Part shown: one piece after another, positions 15,761 through 24,877 of the stretch
Position numbering within the stretch: position 1 is the stretch's first letter
Layout: each line of letters opens with the position of its first letter
Origin: Flavobacterium sp. CFS9
GTDB taxonomy: Bacteria; Bacteroidota; Bacteroidia; Flavobacteriales; Flavobacteriaceae
Length of the DNA stretch: 64,000 bases
Assembly (NCBI RefSeq): GCF_041154745.1
Contig: NZ_AP031573.1
Coordinates: 2,666,001 to 2,730,000, forward strand
Direction: 5' to 3'
Made by a program: the position numbers and the translations under genes
The notes under the pieces: model-generated
Databases searched by the model: none
Seen by the model: only the letters and a program-made list of their open reading frames with translations
Told to the model about the DNA's origin: nothing

Positions 15761-16603
15761 TTATTGTTTGTATTTGATGCCAATTCCTAAGACATAACCA
15801 TTACCGGTATTAAAATCATAGACTTTATGATTGTCTTTGTCGGTTAGACTGTATTTCCTGTCAAAATCATAACCGGCCTTAAAATTCAGAAACCAGTTTT
15901 TATCGACATTTCTTTCATATTCGAATGCAGTAGTCATTTGCGACAGCGTAGCTTTCGTTGCATTGTCAATTGATTGTTTTGTCTCGTCCAGATGATAAAA
16001 ATTACCATTGAAGCTATTGGTCAGATTAAAAGTGTTGCGAATATTATTGGAGTACGAAATCTTTGAATTCGGGAAGCCTATTAGCAAACTGCTTTCATTG
16101 CTGAATTTATAGTTGAAAGACACTACAGGTAAGAACTTAACATCGCCTAGTATAGCTGATCTGGAAATTCCAATTTTAAGACTCGTTTTAGAATTGAACT
16201 GCCGATTCATTTCCAGACTGGCCAAAAGAGAAAAATCATTTAGTCCCGGATTGCCCTGAAAATTTAAAGTGGGAACAATCGAAAAACTCATATTGAATGT
16301 ATTGGTGAAATCATGTGAAATTTCAAAATTGTTTTTAATCTGATTGAAGTATTCCTGATTTTCCTGTGTTTTATAACTCCCCAGATCATAATTCACATTT
16401 AAATTGGAATACTCTAATGTGTTTTTTATTTTGTTTTTAGTGCCCGTTTTTTTGCTGTAGGATAGGCCAATACTGGTTTCAGTGAAATCAATTTTAGCGG
16501 TTGGTTCTGTTTTTAAATTCAGGTGAATGTCAATGGTCTCCTGAGCTTCCATACTGAAAAACAAAATCAAAAAAAAGGAACAAATTAGTATTCTTATTTT
16601 CAT
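15761..16603 (-). CDS. Outer-membrane beta-barrel protein (DUF6268-like)
   Basis: Protein of 280 residues with a signal peptide (about 1-20, ending SMEAQ). The rest alternates polar and hydrophobic residues, with about a dozen amphipathic strands such as TETSIGLSYSKKT and SSLLIGFPNSKISYS, and ends in GIGIKYKQ. This is a typical small Bacteroidota barrel and resembles the DUF6268 family, which I assign from general pattern only. First gene of the operon that leads into the kelch, DUF4907, kinase and regulator genes. A TACTTTTG element lies just upstream at 16620-16627. Confidence 0.75.
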   Translation of the reverse strand: MKIRILICSFFLILFFSMEAQETIDIHLNLKTEPTAKIDFTETSIGLSYSKKTGTKNKIKNTLEYSNLNVNYDLGSYKTQENQEYFNQIKNNFEISHDFTNTFNMSFSIVPTLNFQGNPGLNDFSLLASLEMNRQFNSKTSLKIGISRSAILGDVKFLPVVSFNYKFSNESSLLIGFPNSKISYSNNIRNTFNLTNSFNGNFYHLDETKQSIDNATKATLSQMTTAFEYERNVDKNWFLNFKAGYDFDRKYSLTDKDNHKVYDFNTGNGYVLGIGIKYKQ

Positions 16604-16619
16604 TACTTATTTATTGGTT

Positions 16620-16627
16620 CAAAAGTA
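16620..16627 (-). promoter_or_regulatory. -7 promoter element of the kelch/two-component operon
   Basis: Minus-strand TACTTTTG, an exact TAnnTTTG match, 17 bp before the ATG at 16603. It shares the 231-bp gap with the divergent DUF4270 promoter. Confidence 0.45.
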
Positions 16628-16810
16628 GGAGGCTGGTTGTTTTAAAAAAAAGAAGATATATGTATGACGATTTTTGATAGACTAAATAGCCAATTTCAAA
16701 GTCGAATGAGGTATTCGATGCCGTAGGTCTACTATAGATGTTTTTTGGCTGTTTATAGTGTAAAAATGCATGACGGTATATGTTATGATGCGGCGCGAAA
16801 GAGGGCCATT

Positions 16811-16818
16811 TATATTTG
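16811..16818 (+). promoter_or_regulatory. -7 promoter element for the DUF4270 gene
   Basis: TATATTTG matches TAnnTTTG exactly and lies 17 bp before the ATG at 16835. This implies a very short leader. No strong -33 TTG at the usual spacing. Confidence 0.5.
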
Positions 16819-16834
16819 TTCAAAAAATTAGAAT

Positions 16835-18163
16835 ATGCACAAGTATATAGGAATGTTATTTTTGGCGATGACCCTGTTTTCATGCGGAACCGACTCAGAT
16901 GCCGGTGAGTTTGTAGTGGGATCTGATTATCTGGCCGTGGGCAATAAAGTTATTATGATTGATACGATGACGGTAGAGATGTCAACCATAAATTTTGACT
17001 CTTTGGTTACTTCCGGTAAAAATCGAATTATGATTGGAAATTATGAAGATCCTATTTATGGGAAGGTAAAATCAAACAGTTATTTTCAATTGGCTTCCGA
17101 TTCTTATTCTTTAAAAAATGACGGATCTGATACAGAATCGACCAATTATGTTTTTGATTCTATTTCGATGATTCTGAAATATGATAAATATTATTACGGA
17201 GATACCACAAAAGTTCAGACATTTAATATTCATCGCTTAACAGAGAAAGTAAAGCCTAATACAGATGATAAAAGCTTCTACAATAATTCGGTTTTAAATT
17301 ATAGTGATGAGAGTCTGGGGACCATTTCGTATAAACCCAGACCAGCCGGGAAGGATTCTATTAATATTAAAATGAGCAGTACTTTTGGAGCGGCTCTTTT
17401 TCAGAAAATCAAAAAGAGAGAAATTACAGATTTTGATAGTTTCAGCGAATATTTAAAAGGACTTGTTCTGGTTCCTTCTGTTTCAAATTCAGCAAACGTC
17501 GTTGGTTTTCATGTCGCGTCGAGTAAAGTACGGCTGTATTATTCCAAATATCAGGCAAACACTGAAGAAGTTCCCTATATCATAGATTTCAAGATTTCGG
17601 ATGCGCAAAAGCAGTTTAATGCAGTTTCGTTAGATAAAACTGGAACTATAATTCAAAATCTGCCAGCTTCGAATAGTAAGCTGTCGAGTACATTAACCAA
17701 TCGCCAGGGATTTATTCAGTCCGGTACCGGAGTTGCCTGTAGGATTGATTTTCCGAATATCAAACAACTGAAACGAATCTCGGCTAATGGGGCAATTGTA
17801 GATGCGCAATTGTTTTTAAAACCGGTTAACAATACGTATTCAGAAAAATACCCGTTAGAGGATTCTCTACAAGTTTATGTAAGCGATAATTTAAACCGAA
17901 TCAGTACTTCTTTGGTCAATTCAAAAAGGGGTGCAGTATATGGTATTCTGAACAAGAAGAGTGATGAATTCAATGAGAATGTTGGATACACAATCCCGAT
18001 TGGTTATTTTCTGCAGAAAGAAATGTTGAAACAATCTAATTCCAGATCTTCTCTTATCCTCACTTTGCCAGGGATTTCTAAGACAGTTAACCGTATTGTT
18101 TTAGGGGATCAGAAACATGTGAACAATAAACTCCAGCTTAAAATTTATTATATCTCTTATTAA
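16835..18163 (+). CDS. DUF4270-family lipoprotein
   Basis: Lipoprotein of 442 residues with signal peptide and lipobox (LFSC, Cys17). The early mature region has the DUF4270 hallmark: a short Asp-rich start, FVVGSDYL, then IDTMTVEMSTINFDSLVTSG and the RIMIGNYEDPIYGKVKSNSYFQL segment. DUF4270 proteins are Bacteroidota surface lipoproteins of unknown role. The stop is directly followed by the ATG of the next gene, so the two form one transcription unit divergent from the kelch operon. Confidence 0.88.
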   Translation: MHKYIGMLFLAMTLFSCGTDSDAGEFVVGSDYLAVGNKVIMIDTMTVEMSTINFDSLVTSGKNRIMIGNYEDPIYGKVKSNSYFQLASDSYSLKNDGSDTESTNYVFDSISMILKYDKYYYGDTTKVQTFNIHRLTEKVKPNTDDKSFYNNSVLNYSDESLGTISYKPRPAGKDSINIKMSSTFGAALFQKIKKREITDFDSFSEYLKGLVLVPSVSNSANVVGFHVASSKVRLYYSKYQANTEEVPYIIDFKISDAQKQFNAVSLDKTGTIIQNLPASNSKLSSTLTNRQGFIQSGTGVACRIDFPNIKQLKRISANGAIVDAQLFLKPVNNTYSEKYPLEDSLQVYVSDNLNRISTSLVNSKRGAVYGILNKKSDEFNENVGYTIPIGYFLQKEMLKQSNSRSSLILTLPGISKTVNRIVLGDQKHVNNKLQLKIYYISY

Positions 18164-19399
18164 ATGAAAAGTAAAATTGCCTGTCTAAGCTGCTTCATTT
18201 TGATGTCGTTAGCGTCGTTTTCTCAAAGTATTTCAAGTTCTCCTTACTCGTTGTATGGTGTAGGAAGTGTATACGATTCTAATTTTGGAATCATTCCCTC
18301 CATAGGAGCTTCGGGAATTGCTTTGCCTTCTGCCACTTTTATCAACAATTTAAATCCGGCATCACTGGGATATTTGCCACAGAATCATTTTATGTTTGAT
18401 GTAGGAGGAAAATCTATTTCGACTACTTATCAAAGCAGTTCAAAAAGCGAAAGCCGTAATAATTTTCAGTTCTCTCATTTGGCTTTTGCTTTTCCGGTGA
18501 CTAAAAACTCAGGATTTAGTATTGCGATACGTCCATATTCGAGTGCTGCTTTTAAAATCTCGAATTTAAAATTACCTATCGAAAACAGTCAGGATTTTTA
18601 CTATTTAACGGCAACCGGCTCCGGAGGATTAAATAATCTGGATTTGTCTTACGGCTACCGATTTGGTAAGAAATTGTCCGTTGGAGCTTCAGCGTCTGTC
18701 CTGTTTGGAAATACAAAAGACAGCAGGAGTTTCTTAATTATGAATTCTATTACAAGTATTCAGAAAAACACAAATTACAATGGTCTTCGGGCAACATTAG
18801 GTGCGCAGTATCAAATTGATTCCACTCTTACTGTTGCTACAACATTTAAAGTACCAAGTCAGATTAAAGCATCCAAAGTACAGACGGTTCAAACTATTGC
18901 CGATGATGTTGTTACAACCATAGAGTCTGACGTGGCTTCAGACACAGACGATTATTATATGCCTTTAGAAATGGGTATTGGGATCAGTAAACGTTTTAAG
19001 AACAACTTAAACATAACGCTGGATTACGAAAAAAGCTTGTGGGGCAATACCAATCAATCTGAATTGTATGGCAATTTCGTAAATCAGGATCGATTCGCCC
19101 TGGGATTTACATACAGTGGAAGGAAAAATATCCGTAAATATTGGGATAGGGTTCAGTATGCCGCAGGTGTAAACTTTGACACCGGTTATCTCGAAATTGA
19201 TGGTAAAAGAGTTAATAATGCCGCAATTTCAATAGGGCTTAATTTGCCTCTTGAAAATACCTATTCGTCGTTAAATATTTCCTATTCGTACGGACAAAGA
19301 GGAAGAGTTTCAGATAATCTGATCAAAGAAAATTATCATAAAATATCCCTTAGTTTATCTCTGGACGGAATTTGGTTCGTTAAGCGAAAATTTGAATAA
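18164..19399 (+). CDS. Outer-membrane protein, FadL/PorV-like fold suspected
   Basis: Protein of 411 residues with a signal peptide (about 1-20, ending SFSQS). The mature start SSPYSLYGVGSVYDSN and the following IGASGIALPSATFINNLNPASLGYL resemble the N-terminal hatch of FadL/OmpP1-like barrels, in which an AxxNPA motif marks the plug. The rest reads as amphipathic beta-strands and ends in a basic-aromatic tail (WFVKRKFE). No specific family is certain. It begins on the base after the DUF4270 stop, which suggests the pair act together at the outer membrane. Confidence 0.7.
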   Translation: MKSKIACLSCFILMSLASFSQSISSSPYSLYGVGSVYDSNFGIIPSIGASGIALPSATFINNLNPASLGYLPQNHFMFDVGGKSISTTYQSSSKSESRNNFQFSHLAFAFPVTKNSGFSIAIRPYSSAAFKISNLKLPIENSQDFYYLTATGSGGLNNLDLSYGYRFGKKLSVGASASVLFGNTKDSRSFLIMNSITSIQKNTNYNGLRATLGAQYQIDSTLTVATTFKVPSQIKASKVQTVQTIADDVVTTIESDVASDTDDYYMPLEMGIGISKRFKNNLNITLDYEKSLWGNTNQSELYGNFVNQDRFALGFTYSGRKNIRKYWDRVQYAAGVNFDTGYLEIDGKRVNNAAISIGLNLPLENTYSSLNISYSYGQRGRVSDNLIKENYHKISLSLSLDGIWFVKRKFE

Positions 19400-19403
19400 C
19401 GAA

Positions 19404-20180
19404 TTAAAAATCCTTTTCGATAACAGGGTATTTATAGTTCAAAATTGATTTTAAAACTTCGGGATTTGAATTGACATAAAACACAGGTTCGCTTTTTGGA
19501 CTGGTAGAAAAACCAACTTTCTCGCGCAGGATATTTTGTGTTTGTCTGGCAACTGCTTCTCCCGAATCAATAATGTGAATGTGTTCCGGAAGAATCTTTT
19601 TGATTTGTGGAATCAAGTAGGGGTAATGACTGCATCCCAGAACAAGATAATCGATATTAGCATCAATCATTGGTCGTAAATAAGATTCCAGTAATTGAGT
19701 CATTTCCGGAGAATATAAGTTCCCGTCTTCAATAAGCTGAACAAGTCCGTGACCCACTTGCTCAATAATGGTCGTATGCTGAAACATTTCGGCAGTTTTA
19801 TTGAACAGTTCGCTGTTTAACGTTCCTTGCGTGGCTAATATTCCAATAACCTGCGTTTTTGAATTGTTGGCAGCCGGTTTAATTGCTGGCTCAATTCCTA
19901 TAAAGGGAATGTCATAATCAGCGCGAAGCTCACGAATAGCATTGGTCGTAGCAGTATTGCAGGCAACCACGATTAGTTTACAGTTTTGTTCCAGTAAAAA
20001 ATCTACATTTTTTTTACTTAGAGCAACAATCTCTTCTTTTGTTCTTTGACCGTAAGGAGCATTTTTGCTGTCGGCTAAATAAATAGTCTTCTCGTTAGGA
20101 AGCAGATCATGAATGGCATTCCAGATGGAAGTTCCTCCAATACCGGAATCAAAAACGCCTATAGGATTGTTGTTTGTCAT
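19404..20180 (-). CDS. murI: Glutamate racemase
   Basis: Cytoplasmic cofactor-independent racemase that makes D-glutamate for peptidoglycan. At 258 residues it is standard for MurI. Visible motifs are the substrate-binding GVFDSGIGGTSIW (8-20), the first catalytic Cys74 in VVACNTATT, and the second catalytic Cys183 in LGCSHYPYL. It converges on the outer-membrane protein gene with 4 bp between stops. It is separated from the ompH-bamA operon by a 440-bp gap, so it is probably transcribed on its own. Confidence 0.97.
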   Translation of the reverse strand: MTNNNPIGVFDSGIGGTSIWNAIHDLLPNEKTIYLADSKNAPYGQRTKEEIVALSKKNVDFLLEQNCKLIVVACNTATTNAIRELRADYDIPFIGIEPAIKPAANNSKTQVIGILATQGTLNSELFNKTAEMFQHTTIIEQVGHGLVQLIEDGNLYSPEMTQLLESYLRPMIDANIDYLVLGCSHYPYLIPQIKKILPEHIHIIDSGEAVARQTQNILREKVGFSTSPKSEPVFYVNSNPEVLKSILNYKYPVIEKDF

Positions 20181-20431
20181 AGGACAAATTTAATATTTTT
20201 TGATATAAATGCATCTCCCAATTGAAAGGAAATCTTTGAATGTTTTTGTTTTTTAACGGTGTTTTAACTCGAGGAGAATTTTGGCGGTTTAACCACAAAG
20301 AACGCGAAGAGTTCGGTAAGGTTAGCTATATTTTTGCAGATCTGGAGTAATTGTAAAGGGATATTTTCTAGAGTCCTTTGTCCACAAGTATTTGGTTTAC
20401 GGTTTGACTCTCAGATTGAATTATTCGAAAC

Positions 20432-20515
20432 TTATTGCTCTGAAAGAGCCTAGGCAATAACATGGTGCAACACACTATGAATATGGATGATCCTTGTAAA
20501 AGCCCTGAAAGGGCT
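20432..20515. repeat. REP-like palindromic element with paired tgaaa-loop hairpins
   Basis: Two short stem-loops about 50 bp apart share the CTGAAAG core but have different stem bases. This is the usual look of extragenic palindromic elements. A third dyad, GCAACAC-type, is not convincing. No transposase is adjacent. Confidence 0.45.
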
Positions 20516-20564
20516 AAAGCTTAATTGAGAACAAAATTATTTACCCGGTTCTAGTGAAATGCAT

Positions 20565-20608
20565 AAAAAAAACGGTCCGTACTTTAAAGCGTACGGACCG
20601 TTTTTTTT
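20565..20608. terminator. Bidirectional terminator after ompH
   Basis: An 18-bp perfect stem (20565-20582 with 20591-20608) has an ACGGTCCGTAC core and A/T runs at both ends, with an 8-nt loop. It serves the minus-strand ompH operon and could also stop plus-strand transcripts. Confidence 0.9.
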
Positions 20609-20622
20609 ATAAGAAATTCTTA

Positions 20623-21126
20623 TTAGAATCCTAAATCTTTTTTTACATCAGCAGTAATGTTTGGACCATCAGCTAACAATAAAGTAGAACCGTCTAAAAT
20701 GTATTGGAAACCTTTAGCTTTTCCAACTTTTTGGATAGAAGCTTTTACTTTTTCCATTAATGGTTTTACGATGTCAGTTTCTTTTTGTTGTAATTCTTTT
20801 TGAGCGTTGTCTCTGTAGTCAACAATTCTTTTTTGCATGTCCTGAACTTCTTTAGAACGTTCTCCGTTTACAGCGTCAGTTACAGTTGCAGCTTCTCCTT
20901 CGTATTTTTTGATTTTTACTTGATATTCGTCAACCATTTTTTTGTATTCAGCATCATATGTACCACTTAATTTTTGCAGTTGGTTTTGAGCGTCTAGCAT
21001 TGCAGGCATTTTCGACATAATCTCGCTAACATCAACGTGAGCTACCTTAGCTTGCGCGTTCATCGTGTTACTTGCTCCTAAAACTAGTATTGCAGCAATT
21101 AGTAAAGTTTTGATTTGTTTCATCAT
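20623..21126 (-). CDS. OmpH/Skp-family periplasmic chaperone (short copy)
   Basis: Periplasmic chaperone of 167 residues for outer-membrane proteins in transit to the Bam complex. Signal peptide about 1-24 (ending MNAQA). The mature start KVAHVDVSEIMSKMPAM is the Skp opening strand. A long coiled coil follows (about 45-130, charged heptads such as VDEYQVKIKKYEGEA). The C-terminal QYILDGSTLLLADGPNITADVKK is the family's closing strand. It lies 15 bp after a longer ompH and downstream of bamA. E. coli places skp next to bamA too. Confidence 0.92.
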   Translation of the reverse strand: MMKQIKTLLIAAILVLGASNTMNAQAKVAHVDVSEIMSKMPAMLDAQNQLQKLSGTYDAEYKKMVDEYQVKIKKYEGEAATVTDAVNGERSKEVQDMQKRIVDYRDNAQKELQQKETDIVKPLMEKVKASIQKVGKAKGFQYILDGSTLLLADGPNITADVKKDLGF

Positions 21127-21141
21127 TTTTAAAAATATTAA

Positions 21142-22155
21142 TTAATTATTGGTCGTATTTGATTTTTGTGTTTCGGCTTCTTTTGCTTTTTTCGCCGCTT
21201 CTCTTTCTTCTAAAATTTTCTTTCTTCTTTCTTCTAATTCTTTTTTGCGCTGTTCGTAAAGCTTTTGTCTTTCTTCAGCTTTATTTACTGCAGGCTGAGC
21301 CGGTGCTGTTCCTTCAGTTGGCGTAACAGTGGTAGCAGGTTTAGCTGTTGTACCATCCGTTTTAGCTGGTTCTGTTTTGGCAGGTTCAGAAACCGTGCCA
21401 TTTTTTTTGGCATCCCTTTCAGCGGCTAATGCTTTTCTTCTGTCTTCGTATTCTTTTTTCTTGGCTTCCTGCTCAAGTCTTCTGTCCTCAATTAATTTTG
21501 CTCTGGCGGCTTTTTTGTCATCAAGAGCTTTTTGTCGGTCTGCCATTGCCGGATTTTCGTCAATTGCATTTTCCAGTTTTTCTTTGGCTTCCTGATCTTT
21601 TAATTGTTTTTTAGTCAGTTGTTCACGTTTGTCCGTACGGTTTAAAATACGGATTACCTGATCGCTGATGTCAAATTTTTTATTACTAAAAAGCATTGTC
21701 AAATCAGATGATTTGTCAAAGACAAAGTCATAATTTTTTGCTTCGGCAATATCCTGAACCGCAGTAAAAACCTGGTCTTGTATAGGCTTTGCCAAACCTG
21801 CTTTTTGATGCATCAGATTTCCGTCAACACCAAATTGCTTTTGCTGATAATCCATCATTTCAGTTTCGAGAAATTTAATCTCGGTTTCTTTCTCGTCAAT
21901 AAGCTCTTTTGTCAGTAAAGCTCTTTCGGCTTTAAGGCTTTCTTTAAGATTATTGATGTCCAGTTTTTTGGCTTCTATTTCCTGTTTCCACTTTTGAGCC
22001 TTTAACTCTAATTGAGCTTTAGCTTCTTTGTAATCGGAAACATTTTCCAAAATATACTCCATATCGATGTAGCCAATCCTTGTCGTTCTTGTTTGAGCCT
22101 GACTTGTATTTGCTACAATCAGGGCTAAAAATATAAATAAAAATTGTCTTCTCAT
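21142..22155 (-). CDS. OmpH/Skp-family protein with long charged C-terminal tail
   Basis: OmpH-like protein of 337 residues. Signal peptide about 1-20 (ending SQAQT). The Skp core (about 22-180) opens RIGYIDMEYILENV and includes the coiled coil and YDFVFDKSSDLTMLFSN. The second half is an extra Lys/Glu/Arg-rich coiled coil (about 190-250 and 290-330) split by a Thr/Pro/Ala-rich linker (about 255-290). Ordinary Skp proteins are about 160 residues, so the tail is a lineage-specific extension. It lies between bamA and the short ompH. Confidence 0.9.
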   Translation of the reverse strand: MRRQFLFIFLALIVANTSQAQTRTTRIGYIDMEYILENVSDYKEAKAQLELKAQKWKQEIEAKKLDINNLKESLKAERALLTKELIDEKETEIKFLETEMMDYQQKQFGVDGNLMHQKAGLAKPIQDQVFTAVQDIAEAKNYDFVFDKSSDLTMLFSNKKFDISDQVIRILNRTDKREQLTKKQLKDQEAKEKLENAIDENPAMADRQKALDDKKAARAKLIEDRRLEQEAKKKEYEDRRKALAAERDAKKNGTVSEPAKTEPAKTDGTTAKPATTVTPTEGTAPAQPAVNKAEERQKLYEQRKKELEERRKKILEEREAAKKAKEAETQKSNTTNN

Positions 22156-22197
22156 AACATTACTTTATTTGAAAATTTTTAACCAACTATTGTTTTT

Positions 22198-24870
22198 TTA
22201 GAATTGTTGCCCGATGATAAAGTGAATCTCTTTACCATGTGCCTTAGTTTCTCCCGGTTGAGGATCGAAACCGTAACCCCAGTCAATACCCAATAATCCA
22301 AATGCCGGCATGAATACACGTAAACCAACACCCGCAGAACGGTTCAGATCAAATGGGTTATAAGCTTTAAAAGTTGGGTATGATGAACCAGCTTCTAAAA
22401 ATGCTAATGCATAAATCGATGCAGAAGCTTTTAATGTAATCGGATAACGTAACTCCATAGAGAATTTGTTATAGATTGTTGCTCCAATCTGTTCTCCTCT
22501 TGCATTTACCGGAGTCAAAGAATTGTTTTCATAACCTCTCAATTGTACTGTTTCTCTACCGTCCATCGAGTAGTTTGCCATTCCGTCTCCACCTAAATAG
22601 AAACGCTCAAAAGGGACAAGACCTCTCGCCTGATTGTAGGCTCCCATGAATCCAAATTCTGTCAGAGTTCGCAGTACTAATTTACCATAAAGTTTGGTAA
22701 ACCACTCACCTCTAAACTTAATTTTATAATATTCCAGCCAATTGTATCTTTTTTGATCCACTTTCCCCTGGTCAACATCTGCACTTGCGTAATCAGAACC
22801 CACACTTACAACTCCCGATTGCCCGTTTATGATTTCCGTTTTGGTATAATCTCCGGTATTCAATGGCTTGCCATCTGCACCAGATTTTGGAGCTCCTGTG
22901 TATTGTGTTTTGTATTCTTTTTGATTTTGCAAATCGCCGTAATCAATTCCGTTAAACAAGGAATAAGGAGGAGTTATTTTTGCAGAAATACTAAAGTCTG
23001 AACCATAAGTTGGGAATATTGGGTTAACCCCTTTATTGCTTCTGGAAAGCCCAATAGTATACGCTAAGTTTCTCGACGCTCCGTTACCAAAGGTAAACAA
23101 TCCTGTGTTATAATTGTTCAAATCATAATGTTGGTAACTTATAGATTGTGATAAAACGAAGTAATCGTCCGGCACAGTAAGCCTTTTGGCCAAACCAACC
23201 TGTAAAGTCAGGATGTTGAAACTCTTGCTTTTATCTACATTCCTAGTCTGGAAATTGTTTAGGAATTGTTTACTGTAGGATATAGAAGAACTAAATTGTA
23301 CTGGTTTTTTTCCTCCAAACCATGGTTCTGAAAATGATACACTATAGGTTTGGAAATAAGTACTTCCCTGTAAACGAAGTGCTACTTTTTGACCATCTCC
23401 CATTGGTAATGGCTTGTATGATTCTTTATTGAACAGGTTTCTTGCTGAGAAGTTGTTAAACGATAATCCAAGGGTACCAATGAAACCTCCACCACCGTAA
23501 CCTCCCTGGAGTTCTACCTGGCTGGATCCTTTTTCTACAACATGGTATTCAATATCAACAGTTCCTGCTGCAGCATCAACATTTTTGAATTTTGGATCGA
23601 TGGCTTCAGGATCAAAGAATCCTAATTGTCCAATTTCACGAATGGTTCGTACTAACTGCTCTTTACTGTATTTTTCTCCAGGTTTAGTTCTTAATTCACG
23701 ATAAATTACGTGGTCGTTTGTTTTGTCATTTCCTACAACCGATATTTTGTTGAAATATGCGATCGGACCTTCTGTAACTCTAATCTCAAAATCGATGGTA
23801 TCGTTTACTGTTTTTACCTCTACAGCATTGATGTTAGAGAATAAATAACCATTGTTTTGGTATAAGTTGGTGATGTCTTCAGCGTCAGGTTTTGTCTTGT
23901 CGGCAATACGTTTTTCCAGTAAAACACCGTTGTAAGTTTCACCTTTTTTGATTCCTAAATAACGGCTTAATAATTGATCTGAATAGACCGTATTTCCTAA
24001 GAATTTAATATTTCCGAAGTAGTATTTGTTTCCTTCTTCTACATTAATTTTGATGGCCAGCATATTTTTCTTCTTGTCGTATTTAACAGAATCAGAAATA
24101 ATACGGGCATCACGATATCCTTTTTCTTTATAGGCAGCAACGACTTTTTCTAAGTCAGTTTTGTATTTTTCAGGAATGAATTTAGAAGATTTTAAGATAC
24201 GAAGTACGTTCTTTTGTTTAGTGTCTTTCATAGCAGCTCGCAACTGATTTCCGCTAAGCTGTTTGTTTCCAGTGAAATCGATACTGCTAATCTTGACCTT
24301 ATCTCCTTTGTCTACCCGTACAAGCATGTTTACATGATTGCCCGCTGTACTGTCAGGAGTATTGGTAATGGTAACTTTAGTGTTGTAAAAACCTTCTTTT
24401 TTATATTTATTTTCAATATAATTTTTAGTTGTCGTGATTAAGTTTTCGTTGACAATTTTGTTTTTAGTCAGATTGTTGTCCTTAATTAGCCCTTCAATTT
24501 TATTTTTTTTGATACCAACGAATTTAACTTCATTTAATTTAGGGAGTTCGACAATGTTCAGGTCCAGATAGATACTGTCGTTGTCGATTTTGTTTACATA
24601 AAAGGAGATTTCGTCAAAAAGGCCAAGTTTGCCTAATTTTTTAATAGCGCCACTGATTTCTTCACCCGGAACAGCAATTTCCTGTCCTTTTTGAAGACCG
24701 GAGAAAGTAACAACTGTTTGTTCGTTAAAGCTTATTTTACCAACAACAGAAACTTTGGCAAGAATATATTTTTTCCCCTGATCAAAAGGAACTCTTTCCT
24801 GCGCTTTAATTTGTGAAAAACTACCCAAAAGAAGTAGGGTAAAGACTATTTGTATTCTTTTTTGCAACAC
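22198..24870 (-). CDS. bamA: Outer membrane protein assembly factor BamA
   Basis: Omp85-family insertase, about 890 residues. The signal peptide (QKRIQIVFTLLLLGSF, ending IKAQ) is followed by POTRA domains (about 30-400, with repeats such as VKFVGIKKNKIEGL and GNYVYSDQLLSRYLGIKKGE-like) and a 16-strand barrel. The barrel has the SVSFSEPWFGGKKP motif in its early part and LGIDWGYGFDP close to the C-terminus. I placed the start at the GTG at 24868-24870, 7 bp after the uppS stop, with a TTG at 24867 as alternative. Longer upstream starts would overlap uppS by more than 100 bp. Central to outer-membrane biogenesis. Confidence 0.93.
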   Translation of the reverse strand: MLQKRIQIVFTLLLLGSFSQIKAQERVPFDQGKKYILAKVSVVGKISFNEQTVVTFSGLQKGQEIAVPGEEISGAIKKLGKLGLFDEISFYVNKIDNDSIYLDLNIVELPKLNEVKFVGIKKNKIEGLIKDNNLTKNKIVNENLITTTKNYIENKYKKEGFYNTKVTITNTPDSTAGNHVNMLVRVDKGDKVKISSIDFTGNKQLSGNQLRAAMKDTKQKNVLRILKSSKFIPEKYKTDLEKVVAAYKEKGYRDARIISDSVKYDKKKNMLAIKINVEEGNKYYFGNIKFLGNTVYSDQLLSRYLGIKKGETYNGVLLEKRIADKTKPDAEDITNLYQNNGYLFSNINAVEVKTVNDTIDFEIRVTEGPIAYFNKISVVGNDKTNDHVIYRELRTKPGEKYSKEQLVRTIREIGQLGFFDPEAIDPKFKNVDAAAGTVDIEYHVVEKGSSQVELQGGYGGGGFIGTLGLSFNNFSARNLFNKESYKPLPMGDGQKVALRLQGSTYFQTYSVSFSEPWFGGKKPVQFSSSISYSKQFLNNFQTRNVDKSKSFNILTLQVGLAKRLTVPDDYFVLSQSISYQHYDLNNYNTGLFTFGNGASRNLAYTIGLSRSNKGVNPIFPTYGSDFSISAKITPPYSLFNGIDYGDLQNQKEYKTQYTGAPKSGADGKPLNTGDYTKTEIINGQSGVVSVGSDYASADVDQGKVDQKRYNWLEYYKIKFRGEWFTKLYGKLVLRTLTEFGFMGAYNQARGLVPFERFYLGGDGMANYSMDGRETVQLRGYENNSLTPVNARGEQIGATIYNKFSMELRYPITLKASASIYALAFLEAGSSYPTFKAYNPFDLNRSAGVGLRVFMPAFGLLGIDWGYGFDPQPGETKAHGKEIHFIIGQQF

Positions 24871-24877
24871 TAAAAAA

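Larger units (their letters stand above)
20181..20622. other. Gene-free 442-bp gap with REP-like hairpins
   Basis: No credible gene in any frame. It holds a CAAAG/CGAAG-type short array (about 20285-20305). It also holds two small hairpins with the same tgaaa loop, GCTC-tgaaa-GAGC (20437-20449, inside a larger TTATTGC/GCAATAA stem at 20432-20460) and AGCCC-tgaaa-GGGCT (20501-20515). The terminator at 20565-20608 closes it. Confidence 0.6.

Noticed and set aside
21329..21595. Plus-strand frame inside the long ompH gene
   Set aside because: Ser/Leu-rich antisense translation of a Lys/Glu/Ala-rich coiled coil; no ribosome-binding or family evidence.
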